From contig CAJXWI010000040.1 of NCBI GenBank assembly GCA_913062735.1, positions 1-10,568 on the forward strand: a stretch of 10,568 bases of DNA, written 5' to 3'. The notes beneath the pieces were generated by a model, which was not told the DNA's origin, did not search any database, and was given only the letters and a program-made list of their open reading frames with translations. The DNA comes from an uncultured Arcobacter sp. (GTDB lineage: Bacteria > Campylobacterota > Campylobacteria > Campylobacterales > Arcobacteraceae). This document shows positions 1 through 6,112 of the stretch, piece by piece. The position numbers and the translations under genes are program-made. Positions within the stretch are counted from its first letter, which is position 1; every line of letters starts with the position of its first letter.

Positions 1-389
1 AAAATACACAAGAGGTGTGTATTCTTAGTTATGAATACGAATTAATTCAAGTACTTATTAATATTTTAAACAATGCAAAAGATGAATTACTTGAAAAAGA
101 AATAAAAGAAAAATATATATTCATAGATATAAAAGTTAAAGAAAACGTAGAAATCACTATAAAAGATAATGCAGGGGGCATTCCAACTAAGTTACTTCAT
201 AAAATTTTCAAACAACATTTTACGACTAAGTCTAAACAAAATGGAACAGGTATTGGATTGTATATGTCTAATATGATTATTACAAAAAACCTCAAGGGAG
301 AAATAAAAGTGTCAAATAAAAAATTTACTTATAAAAATACAGATTATAAGGGTGCTGAATTTAAAATTATTTTACCACATGAAATTTAA
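1..389 (+). CDS. Sensor histidine kinase, C-terminal ATPase domain (5' end missing)
   Basis: This is the tail of a two-component sensor histidine kinase. The reading frame is open to the left edge (first full codon at position 3), so the GTG at 15 is not the real start. What is visible is a nearly complete HATPase_c (GHKL) domain: an N box with VLINILNNAKDEL near positions 51-92, a G1 box DNAGGIP at 165-185, an F-box-like stretch KIFKQHFTTK at about 202-231, and a G2 box GTGIGLYM at 243-266. The domain binds ATP and phosphorylates a histidine in the preceding dimerisation helix. That histidine, the sensor part and any membrane segments lie outside the window, so the signal cannot be inferred. 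No partner response regulator is visible downstream; the next gene is on the other strand. The protein ends soon after the ATPase domain, so no receiver domain is fused to it. The domain call is certain. Confidence 0.93.
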   Translation, partial: NTQEVCILSYEYELIQVLINILNNAKDELLEKEIKEKYIFIDIKVKENVEITIKDNAGGIPTKLLHKIFKQHFTTKSKQNGTGIGLYMSNMIITKNLKGEIKVSNKKFTYKNTDYKGAEFKIILPHEI

Positions 390-410
390 GTAAAATACTT
401 AAGCTTTTTT
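385..410 (+). terminator. Intrinsic terminator of the histidine kinase gene
   Basis: A 6-bp stem TTAAGT/ACTTAA (386-391 with 397-402, loop AAAAT) is followed, after GC, by a run of six T at 405-410. The left arm contains the TAA stop codon of the kinase, so the hairpin sits directly on the gene end. On the other strand there is no T-run after the stem, so it is oriented for + strand transcripts. It may weakly affect the convergent AraC-type gene. Confidence 0.7.
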
Positions 411-429
411 ATGTCAAAAACTATTTGTC

Positions 430-1326
430 TTACAGCTTTGCTTCTTCCTCTTTAATCTTACTAGGAGAGACACCAAAATATCTTTTAAACTCTCTGCTAA
501 ACTGGCTGGTACTATCATAACCAACTACTTGTGCGGCATCAACTGTTCTCATATTATTGTAAATAATCAATTGTCTTGCTTTATACAATCTGATTTTTTT
601 CATGTATTGCACAGGAGTATCATTTAAAGCTTGTTTAAAAAGTTTATGAAAGTTATTTATACTCATATTTGTTAATCTAGCCATCTCATCCAAGCTTATT
701 TTTTTATCTATATTTTCAATAATATATTCAACTGCTCTGGAAATTTTGGACACATCGCTGTTTTGCTCACACATTAGTTCTAACATAGGGCCATTATCAC
801 TTTGAAGTATTCTATAATAAAGTTCATCCAATAATCCATCCGCTAAGATGCTGGAATCTATTTCACTTGTAAGTATATTTAATAGTTTTAAGTAAATTTC
901 TTGTATTACTTCTGTTCTAATATTGCATGTAATTGATAAAGAAAGTGCTTTATTTTTTTCATTCTCATTCTTAAACTTTGAATACCTTCTTACCACTCTT
1001 TGAAGTCTGTTCATATCAAGATTTATGTAAATACCAATTAAGGGTTCAGCTCCAAGGATATATGTTTCACACTGAATGGGTTCAGGCGAACAAATTACAA
1101 GATAATCACTGGAACCATGTTCAAACTTTGCATTATCTTTATATCCAATTTTCCTACCTTGACCTACAAAACTAAATCCCTTATTATAAAATAAAGGACT
1201 TAATTCATCATTGTTTGCTACTTTGAATAATTTAATATCATTAATATAGGTATTTGTAAAACCATCTTTTTTATTTAAAAAAAATAATTCACACAGTTCT
1301 TTTAATTTTACTACTTCATTTGTCAT
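430..1326 (-). CDS. AraC-family transcriptional regulator (AraC_N type)
   Basis: This 298-residue DNA-binding regulator has two parts. Residues about 25-180 resemble the AraC_N ligand-sensing domain, with FVGQGRKIGY at 53-62, DYLVICSPEPIQCE at 74-87 and PLIGIYINLD at 95-104. Residues about 195-293 form the usual pair of helix-turn-helix motifs: ISLDEMARLTNMSINNFHKL at 210-229, and VDAAQVVGYDSTSQFSREFK at 262-281 followed by RYFGVSPSK. This is the architecture of YqhC-like regulators, which often control adjacent oxidoreductases in response to aldehydes or other electrophiles. The effector here is unknown. The gene is divergent from the FMN oxidoreductase at 1431, sharing about 100 bp of regulatory DNA, so that operon is the probable target. 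The ATG at 1326 has only a weak purine-rich ribosome site (AAAGA). The fold is clear; the target and ligand are inference. Confidence 0.93.
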   Translation of the reverse strand: MTNEVVKLKELCELFFLNKKDGFTNTYINDIKLFKVANNDELSPLFYNKGFSFVGQGRKIGYKDNAKFEHGSSDYLVICSPEPIQCETYILGAEPLIGIYINLDMNRLQRVVRRYSKFKNENEKNKALSLSITCNIRTEVIQEIYLKLLNILTSEIDSSILADGLLDELYYRILQSDNGPMLELMCEQNSDVSKISRAVEYIIENIDKKISLDEMARLTNMSINNFHKLFKQALNDTPVQYMKKIRLYKARQLIIYNNMRTVDAAQVVGYDSTSQFSREFKRYFGVSPSKIKEEEAKL

Positions 1327-1333
1327 TATTTAT

Positions 1334-1370
1334 CTTTTGTGCTTTTATGCATGATATTTCCGCTTTTGTG
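1334..1370. promoter_or_regulatory. Repeated CTTTTGTG words, possible AraC-type operator
   Basis: The 8-mer CTTTTGTG occurs at 1334-1341 and again at 1363-1370, with 29 bp between starts. An imperfect third copy, GCTTTTATG, lies at 1341-1349. AraC-family proteins typically bind direct repeats spaced by whole helical turns, and this lies between the regulator and its divergent neighbour. The spacing is not an exact multiple of 10.5 bp and the words are AT-rich, so this is a candidate only. Confidence 0.3.
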
Positions 1371-1395
1371 TCTGGAAATACTAATTTGTATGTGT

Positions 1396-1402
1396 TATTA
1401 TA
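1396..1402. promoter_or_regulatory. Overlapping divergent -10 boxes
   Basis: On the - strand the sequence reads a perfect TATAAT (1402 to 1397). On the + strand the overlapping bases 1396-1401 read TATTAT, five of six to consensus. They would serve the AraC-type gene (leader about 65 nt) and the oxidoreductase operon (leader about 23 nt). GTGT (1392-1395) and ACAC (1402-1405) flank the boxes. No convincing -35 box is seen in either direction, which is usual for sigma-70 promoters in Campylobacterota. Two polymerases could not occupy this site together. Confidence 0.4.
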
Positions 1403-1430
1403 CACGCAATTCATAAATAAAAGGATGAAA

Positions 1431-1970
1431 ATGAAAAAAACAGCAATAATTTTAGGAACATCACGTGCGAATGGAAATACAGCCAATGTAACAAATATAG
1501 TTGCCCAAGAAACAAATGCAGTTATATTTGATATTAGTAAGTATAATATTTTGCCTTTTGACTACGAACATAAAAATAAACATGATGATTTTATAAGTTT
1601 AATAAAAGAGATTTTGACTTATGATAAAATTATTTTATCAAGCCCAATATATTGGTTTAGTCCCAGTGTACAAATGAAACTGTTCTTGGATAGACTCACG
1701 GATTTGATTACTGTTGAAAAAGATTTAGGAAAACAATTAAAAGGTAAAAGCACGGCACTAATTTCAACAAGTGAAGCCCCAAACCCTGAAAGTTGTTTTG
1801 AAGATATATTCAAGCATACTTTTGCGTATTTAGGAATGAATTATAAAGGCATGTTACATTGTGCTTGTCCTTTTGATAGTAACGCAAACAGTAGCACACC
1901 CAGTTATAACCTAGATAAATATTTACCAAAGATTACGCTCTTTAGTAAAACTTTTGAAGCTTCTAATTAA
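1431..1970 (+). CDS. Flavodoxin-fold NAD(P)H-dependent FMN oxidoreductase
   Basis: This is a soluble 179-residue protein of the NADPH-dependent FMN reductase/flavodoxin-like family, which transfers electrons from NAD(P)H through FMN to quinones, nitro or azo compounds, or other acceptors. The first strand leads into the phosphate-binding loop GTSRANGNT (residues 9-17). SPIYWFSPS (71-79) is the second FMN contact typical of the family, and STSEAPNPES (112-121) lies where the third flavin loop is expected. The frame is open back to 1320, but that would overlap the AraC-type start and has no ribosome site there. AAGG at 1421-1424 sits 6 nt before the ATG at 1431, so that start is chosen; the ATG at 1425 is a less likely alternative. 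The gene is followed 9 nt later by the DUF1330-like gene and is divergent from the AraC-type regulator, suggesting an inducible detoxification operon. The exact substrate is not readable from sequence. Confidence 0.88.
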   Translation: MKKTAIILGTSRANGNTANVTNIVAQETNAVIFDISKYNILPFDYEHKNKHDDFISLIKEILTYDKIILSSPIYWFSPSVQMKLFLDRLTDLITVEKDLGKQLKGKSTALISTSEAPNPESCFEDIFKHTFAYLGMNYKGMLHCACPFDSNANSSTPSYNLDKYLPKITLFSKTFEASN

Positions 1971-1979
1971 GGATTTAAA

Positions 1980-2279
1980 ATGGCTTATGAAATGCTCGTA
2001 GGATTAGATATTATTGATGAAATAAACTACCAAAAATACAGACAGAAGATACTGCCAATAGCATTAGAATACCAAGGCAGTATTGGCTACGATTTTAAAG
2101 TATCCCAAGTATTAAAATCACACACAAAAGATAAAATCAATCGTGTTTTTACTATATGTTTTGAAAATGAAGACAAAATGAATGCCTTCTTTTTAAACCC
2201 AGATTATTTAATCATAAAAGAAAAGTACTTTAAAAACTCTGTTGCCAGTACAACTATTATTTCAAGTTATACTAAATAA
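1980..2279 (+). CDS. DUF1330-like dimeric alpha-beta barrel protein
   Basis: This 99-residue protein has the size and pattern of a single ferredoxin-like dimeric alpha-beta barrel domain, closest to DUF1330 by recognition. It starts with a strand (YEMLVGLDII), continues with a helix around YQKYRQKILPIALEYQG, and ends with FENEDKMNAFFLNPDYLIIK and a final strand STTIISSY. Such proteins usually form homodimers that bind small hydrophobic or quinone-like molecules; some relatives are cofactor-less monooxygenases, but no catalytic residue can be assigned here. The ribosome site AAGGA (1969-1973) overlaps the stop codon of the oxidoreductase 9 nt upstream, so the two are almost certainly co-transcribed and translationally coupled. 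A role beside the flavoprotein in handling quinones or related electrophiles is inference. Confidence 0.78.
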   Translation: MAYEMLVGLDIIDEINYQKYRQKILPIALEYQGSIGYDFKVSQVLKSHTKDKINRVFTICFENEDKMNAFFLNPDYLIIKEKYFKNSVASTTIISSYTK

Positions 2280-2304
2280 CAAATTCCTAATAGTTTGTCT
2301 CTTA

Positions 2305-2318
2305 AATTCTATAGAATT
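2305..2318. repeat. 14-bp perfect palindrome AATTCTATAGAATT
   Basis: A perfect palindrome in the short gap between the convergent DUF1330-like and selO genes. It abuts the left arm of the long stem at 2318-2354. With a bulged A it extends to CTTAA/TTAAG (2301-2321), competing with the first bases of that stem. Function is unknown; it may add to termination or RNA stability. Confidence 0.5.
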
Positions 2319-2354
2319 AAGCTGTTCTTCCTAAATTTTAGGAAGAACAGCTTA
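2318..2354. terminator. 17-bp perfect hairpin shared by the two convergent gene ends
   Basis: Positions 2318-2334 pair perfectly with 2338-2354 around a 3-nt loop (2335-2337). The right arm, read on the - strand, is the last codons of selO plus its stop: Ser-Cys-Ser-Ser-stop is AGC TGT TCT TCC TAA. The left arm is outside any gene. Neither strand has a clear T-run after the stem, so this is not a textbook intrinsic terminator. It could still stop transcription in both directions or protect both 3' ends from exonucleases. The structure is certain; its role is inferred from its position. Confidence 0.6.
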
Positions 2355-4059
2355 CATGAGATACTCCAGCAAGTTCAAAAAACTGTGAAGGTTTTAGTCT
2401 ATAATACTTCTCTTCCATCTCTTTTGAAAGCTCAGCATAGGGATTATTCATAACTTCTTGAAGTTCTCTTAATTGTGAATACTCACCTTCATTTGCACTC
2501 TCATAAGCAGGTACTAAAAACCACTCTCTTAAGGTGTATTTTGGATTAACACTTTTCATTCTAGTAGAAAGTTCTTCACGCTCTTTTGCAGACTTATTAA
2601 TTGATTCACTAAGTATAAGCCCTTGCCATTTTTCAAACCATTGTGACCAACGCTCTTGTATTGCTAGATTATTTGTCACATCATTATAGAAACTTTTTTG
2701 CAAAGGTTCAATATTTGAAGGAAGCGATGAAAGCTCGCGAAAGAAGATTGTATAATCAACAGACGTTTGAAGCATAAGTGTTTCTAGTTCAGTATACAAG
2801 TTCTCATTAAAGTTTTTAAGTCCCAGTTTAGAAGCCCACATTTTTTGCATTTTTTCTTTTATTAGCGATGAAAATTCATTTCTGATTTCTTCTAAGAAAA
2901 GCATATCTTTTTTCGATGTTTGTAACAAAGGAACTAAGGCTTTGCAAAATACATTAAAATTTTGCTCCGCTGCTGCTGCTTGATTGAAAAAAGAAAAATG
3001 CTCACCTCCCCCTGTCCAAGGCTGATAATAAGGATCAAACACATCACAAAATCCAAAGGGTCCATAATCTAAGGTAAAACCACCAGCTGCACAGTTATCG
3101 CTGTTAAAGTTTCCTTGGCAATAACCAACACGAACCCAATTTACAATAAGTGTGCTCAAACGCGTTCGAAATGCCTTAGCAAGTAATAACACTTTTTCTT
3201 CTGTGCTTAGATTTTTGTCAATATCTAAACTATACTCTCTATCAATCAAATGCAAAACAATTTTTTCAAGCTCTTCTTTTGCTCCTAGGTGTTCATTTTT
3301 TCTAGTGCGCCTAGCAAAAAGCTCTATTTGTCCAACACGAAGAAAGGAAGGTGCAACACGAGTAGAAATCGCAACTGCTTCGTTAATCATTCTGTCTGGA
3401 TCTTTGGAATAAGAACCGTGCGAAAACCATGGTCTTTGAACTTTTTCACTCTTAGAAGTGTACAAAGACAAAGAACGTGAGCTAGGAATTCCTAAAGCAT
3501 GCATATGTTCTTGTGCCAAAAATTCCCTAACACTGGATCTTAAAACGGCTCTTCCATCTGCCCCTCGGCAATAAGGTGTTTTTCCTGCACCTTTTAACTG
3601 CATTTCCCAACGTTTATCATTAATAACGCCTTCAAATACAGAAAGAGCTCTACCATCACCATATCCATTCCCTGTTTGAAAAGGACACTGAGCATAATAT
3701 TCTCTGCCATAAATAGAAAGCGCATAGCCACTTGCCCAGCCTAATTTTTTCATAGGTTCAGGTACATTTGATAAATCAGCTGAAAACATACTAATAAAAG
3801 CAGAAGATTTAGCAAGACTATTGGAAAAACCCAATTCTTCAAATAAACTTTTACTGTGAGCTACATAGATAGGATCTTTTATTGCTGTTGGTTTAACCCG
3901 AACATAGTGACCTGAAAAAACCTGTCTTGGCTCATAATCAAGCCCATTTTCTTTAGTATCAGGATCTGCATTTAGTGTATTAAGCAAGGAATAATCTGCA
4001 AGTTTTGCTAGATCAGTAAGTGTTTCTACAAGCCTTGAACTTTGTTTTATTTCTTTCAT
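2338..4059 (-). CDS. selO: Protein adenylyltransferase SelO (YdiU)
   Basis: SelO is a kinase-fold enzyme that transfers AMP from ATP to hydroxyl side chains of proteins. In E. coli it acts in the oxidative-stress response. Family signatures are clear: [16 protein letters not shown] at 129-144, [18 protein letters not shown] at 153-170 with nucleotide-binding Lys156, [10 protein letters not shown] at 175-184 with Glu179, and GNFNSDN at 316-322 leading to DYGPFGFCD at 331-339, where Asn322 and Asp331 match the metal ligands. The protein ends VSCSS; Cys571 matches the conserved C-terminal cysteine that is selenocysteine in animals and forms a regulatory disulfide in bacterial SelO. At 573 residues it is about 95 longer than E. 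coli SelO, largely in the second half. The start is supported by AAGGA 7 nt upstream. It stands alone, without an operon partner, and may be transcribed from a TATAAT at 4140-4135. The last codons form one arm of the hairpin at 2318-2354. Confidence 0.96.
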   Translation of the reverse strand: MKEIKQSSRLVETLTDLAKLADYSLLNTLNADPDTKENGLDYEPRQVFSGHYVRVKPTAIKDPIYVAHSKSLFEELGFSNSLAKSSAFISMFSADLSNVPEPMKKLGWASGYALSIYGREYYAQCPFQTGNGYGDGRALSVFEGVINDKRWEMQLKGAGKTPYCRGADGRAVLRSSVREFLAQEHMHALGIPSSRSLSLYTSKSEKVQRPWFSHGSYSKDPDRMINEAVAISTRVAPSFLRVGQIELFARRTRKNEHLGAKEELEKIVLHLIDREYSLDIDKNLSTEEKVLLLAKAFRTRLSTLIVNWVRVGYCQGNFNSDNCAAGGFTLDYGPFGFCDVFDPYYQPWTGGGEHFSFFNQAAAAEQNFNVFCKALVPLLQTSKKDMLFLEEIRNEFSSLIKEKMQKMWASKLGLKNFNENLYTELETLMLQTSVDYTIFFRELSSLPSNIEPLQKSFYNDVTNNLAIQERWSQWFEKWQGLILSESINKSAKEREELSTRMKSVNPKYTLREWFLVPAYESANEGEYSQLRELQEVMNNPYAELSKEMEEKYYRLKPSQFFELAGVSHVSCSS

Positions 4060-4134
4060 ATATCTTCCTTAAAATACAAGGAGGGTAAACATAATTATTA
4101 CTATTATTTGGAATACCCTTATCTTTGTAGTTTT

Positions 4135-4140
4135 ATTATA
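4135..4140 (-). promoter_or_regulatory. Candidate -10 box of selO
   Basis: A perfect TATAAT on the - strand lies about 75 nt upstream of the selO start codon, preceded by a T-rich stretch as is usual in Campylobacterota promoters. The predicted leader can fold with GGGTA (- strand, 4118-4114) pairing to TACCC (4087-4083), just above the ribosome site. Such boxes arise by chance in AT-rich DNA, so confidence is low. The rest of 4060-4220 shows nothing else recognisable, including no clear terminator for the MCP gene that ends at 4221. Confidence 0.3.
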
Positions 4141-4220
4141 AAAATTTATCAGCTTTGGCATAAACGCAAAATCAGATAAATAAATCAATATAAATTTGCC
4201 CAAAGGCCATAGTTTAGAAG

Positions 4221-5480
4221 CTAAATGGACGCTTGAATATTTTCTTTGCCAAGGAATTTTATATTTTCACTTACTTCTACCATTTCTTTGGCAACATTAT
4301 AATTTTTAAGAGAAATACTGCTTACATCATGTGCTATTGCAGTATTTTCTTGTGTTGCTTGGTCAATACTATTAATGGCACTGTTAATTTGTTCAACCCC
4401 TACTTCTTGTTCTTTTGAAGAACTTGAAATAGTATCAATTAAAGCAACGGTTTTTTTAATATTCTCAATCATTTCTTCATAATCTAAGGTCATAACCGTG
4501 GCTATTTTTTTCCCGCTTTCTACTTTTGTACGTAAAACACCCATTAAATCTTCTATTTCTTTTGCAACACTAGCACTTCTATTAGCAAGATTTCTTACTT
4601 CTTGAGCAACTACTGCAAAACCTTTTCCAGCCTCACCTGCTGTTGCTGCTTCAACAGCAGCATTTAAAGAAAGAATATTTGTTTGAAAAGCAATTTGCGA
4701 TATTTGAGAAATAGCATCAAAGGTTTTATTCGTAAAACCATAAATATCATCCATAGCATTATCTGTATCTTTAGCTAAAGCAAGACCTTTAATAGAAGAC
4801 TGTTCAACATCATTTCCTACTTCAATAATAGAAGTAATGTGTTTTGAATTACTTGTGAATATTGATGATATTTCAACAATAGCAGCAGCTGTTTCTTCAA
4901 TGGCACTGGCTTGATGCTGTGTTGAATCAGAAAGTGTTTTGGCTTTTTGAGTAAGTTCGCTTGATTCTTTTTCCAAGCTTAGGCCTTGTTGATAGGTAGC
5001 TGAAACTTGTTCTACAATTTTTTCATTTAAGGCATTAATACCTTCAAATAGTACTTTAAATCCCCCACCTCTGAAAATTTCTGCATCAATTTTATTTAAA
5101 TAGTTTTGATTGGAATATTGATCCAATACTTCTAAAGCTTCATTGATTCCCATATTTAACTTATCAAACATGGTATTCAAACTTTTTGCAATATAATTTA
5201 TTTTAATATCATCTGATTGTGAAGTAACCTTATCATCAATAAAGCCATCCGATAGTTTTTCACACGCTAACATAATTTCACCATAAACTGTTAGGTTTTT
5301 TTGATTTCGTTTTTGCATCAAAGAAGTTATTGAGGAAAGTTTTTTTTCAATCTCATTATATTTAGAAGAACTACATTCTGAAGTATTTTCTATCTTATTA
5401 ATATCTTCAATAATATATTGTTCTAATAAGTCCAAGTTTTCTAAAATAGTTTGTTTGTCTTTTTTCGCATTTAAAAACAT
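4221..5480 (-). CDS. Soluble methyl-accepting chemotaxis signalling protein (partner of the PAS protein)
   Basis: This 419-residue chemoreceptor signalling protein has no membrane segment or signal peptide. Residues 1-60 are helical and charged; about 66-150 look like HAMP-like repeats ([19 protein letters not shown], then [18 protein letters not shown]). From about 160 it is a long helical hairpin with a methylation-site-like motif [10 protein letters not shown] (191-200). The conserved tip, which contacts CheA and CheW, is at about 261-302 ([19 protein letters not shown], then [18 protein letters not shown]). No CheR-binding NWETF-type tail is present. It has no sensor domain of its own. 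The gene lies 8 nt after the PAS gene, and its ribosome site TAAGGA overlaps the PAS stop codon, so the two are probably made together and act as one receptor split in two, as in Campylobacter CetB/CetA. Unlike CetA, it appears to be fully cytoplasmic. That pairing is an inference. Confidence 0.92.
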   Translation of the reverse strand: MFLNAKKDKQTILENLDLLEQYIIEDINKIENTSECSSSKYNEIEKKLSSITSLMQKRNQKNLTVYGEIMLACEKLSDGFIDDKVTSQSDDIKINYIAKSLNTMFDKLNMGINEALEVLDQYSNQNYLNKIDAEIFRGGGFKVLFEGINALNEKIVEQVSATYQQGLSLEKESSELTQKAKTLSDSTQHQASAIEETAAAIVEISSIFTSNSKHITSIIEVGNDVEQSSIKGLALAKDTDNAMDDIYGFTNKTFDAISQISQIAFQTNILSLNAAVEAATAGEAGKGFAVVAQEVRNLANRSASVAKEIEDLMGVLRTKVESGKKIATVMTLDYEEMIENIKKTVALIDTISSSSKEQEVGVEQINSAINSIDQATQENTAIAHDVSSISLKNYNVAKEMVEVSENIKFLGKENIQASI

Positions 5481-5488
5481 ATTAATCC

Positions 5489-5869
5489 TTATTCACTTAA
5501 GCCATATAACAAAATAGCATTTTTAATTTCTCTTTGTGTGGGTTTGATTCGTATTGAAATATAACGTTTGTTTCCCTTTGCATCTAAGGAAGAATAAGCC
5601 GTAGCGTTTAACCAATAAAAATCACCACCTTTTGTTTTATTTTTTACAATACCATTCCAGATTTTTCCTGCTTGAATGGCATTCCACAATTCGAGGGAGG
5701 TTTCTTTTGGCATATCAGGATGTCTTACAATATTGTTATCTTGTCCAATTAATTCATCTTTTGTATATCCAGATATTTTACAGAATTCTTCATTGGCATA
5801 AATGATAATTCCCTTGTCATTTGTTTCTGAAACGATTAATGTATCTTTTTCTAGTTTTATCTCACTCAT
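5489..5869 (-). CDS. Stand-alone Aer-type PAS sensor protein
   Basis: A cytoplasmic 126-residue protein consisting of one PAS domain. Recognisable stretches are [19 protein letters not shown] (24-42), [12 protein letters not shown] (45-56), [13 protein letters not shown] (61-73) and the strand [12 protein letters not shown] (81-92). Arg49, His50 and Asp52 line up with Arg57, His58 and Asp60 of E. coli Aer, in the motif tied to FAD binding, so this is likely a flavin-based redox or oxygen sensor. Aer-like F1 and HAMP parts are absent; the chain ends about 15 residues after the PAS fold. The signalling part is supplied by the soluble MCP gene 8 nt downstream, in the manner of CetB with CetA. 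AAAGGA at 5884-5879 supports the ATG. FAD rather than another cofactor, and pairing with the neighbour, are inferred from family knowledge and gene order. Confidence 0.92.
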   Translation of the reverse strand: MSEIKLEKDTLIVSETNDKGIIIYANEEFCKISGYTKDELIGQDNNIVRHPDMPKETSLELWNAIQAGKIWNGIVKNKTKGGDFYWLNATAYSSLDAKGNKRYISIRIKPTQREIKNAILLYGLSE

Positions 5870-5905
5870 AAAGAGGTCCTTTTAAATACTAAATATATCT
5901 TTCAT

Positions 5906-5911
5906 ATAATA
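5906..5911 (-). promoter_or_regulatory. Candidate -10 box of the PAS/MCP operon
   Basis: TATTAT on the - strand, about 37 nt upstream of the PAS start codon, preceded directly by CTGCTG. No clear -35 box and no convincing sigma-28 or sigma-54 site are seen. This is a weak call in AT-rich DNA, but it is the best candidate in the gap 5870-6108. Confidence 0.22.
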
Positions 5912-6011
5912 CAGCAGTATATCAAAAATAAATAAAAAGCATTGTTGATTTTGGAACAAATAATAAAGAAGTGCCAGAGTATATTATGTATATTTAAGGT
6001 ATTAAAGAATC

Positions 6012-6032
6012 AAAAAAGTGCAATATCACTTT
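6012..6032 (-). terminator. Intrinsic terminator downstream of the Cache chemoreceptor
   Basis: Read on the - strand, AAAGTG-ATATTG-CACTTT forms a 6-bp stem (6032-6027 with 6020-6015) running straight into six T (6017-6012, partly in the stem). It lies 77 nt beyond the stop codon of the receptor gene and separates it from the PAS/MCP operon, so the two units are probably transcribed independently. Confidence 0.6.
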
Positions 6033-6034
6033 GT

Positions 6035-6112
6035 ATAAGCGCTAAACGTATCCGACCCCTAGAATTTCCACAAGTGGAGATTCTTTTAAAGGGAAGCAGG
6101 CATAAGTGCTAA
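6035..6112. repeat. Direct repeat ATAAGYGCTAA flanking a hairpin segment
   Basis: ATAAGCGCTAA at 6035-6045 recurs as ATAAGTGCTAA at 6102-6112, 10 of 11 identical and 67 bp apart. The second copy covers the stop codon of the Cache chemoreceptor (6109-6111). The 56 bp between them hold an imperfect palindrome at 6061-6084 and, on the - strand, the word AGGGGTCGGATACG. A short inserted element flanked by a target duplication would look like this, but so would chance duplication. Confidence 0.35.
6061..6087. terminator. Imperfect hairpin after the Cache chemoreceptor gene
   Basis: AGAATTTCCAC (6061-6071) pairs with GTGGAGATTCT (6074-6084) in an 11-bp arm with one G-U pair; the innermost pair probably opens to make a loop. 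T bases follow only on the + strand (6084-6087), where no gene reads into it, whereas on the - strand it lies 25 nt beyond the receptor stop without a T-run. It may be a 3'-end protecting stem or part of an inserted repeat. Confidence 0.4.

Noticed and set aside
978..1175. Open frames antisense to the real genes, such as those inside the AraC-type, SelO, chemoreceptor and BioA genes
   Set aside because: They lie wholly opposite strongly supported genes, lack ribosome sites and show no family features.
1320..1430. N-terminal extension of the FMN oxidoreductase
   Set aside because: It overlaps the AraC-type start, has no ribosome site, and the family begins at the strand right after the ATG at 1431.
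2318..2354. Hairpin at the SelO Cys codon as a selenocysteine (SECIS) element
   Set aside because: The codon is TGT, not TGA, and the stem includes the codon itself instead of following it as bacterial SECIS elements do.
5955..5980. TGGCAC on the - strand (5977-5972 region) as a sigma-54 promoter for the PAS/MCP operon
   Set aside because: The -12 TTGC element is missing at the required spacing; the downstream bases read TATT.
6035..6112. Integron attC site
   Set aside because: No paired RYYYAAC and GTTRRRY core sites were found around the hairpin, and no integrase or cassette genes are present.
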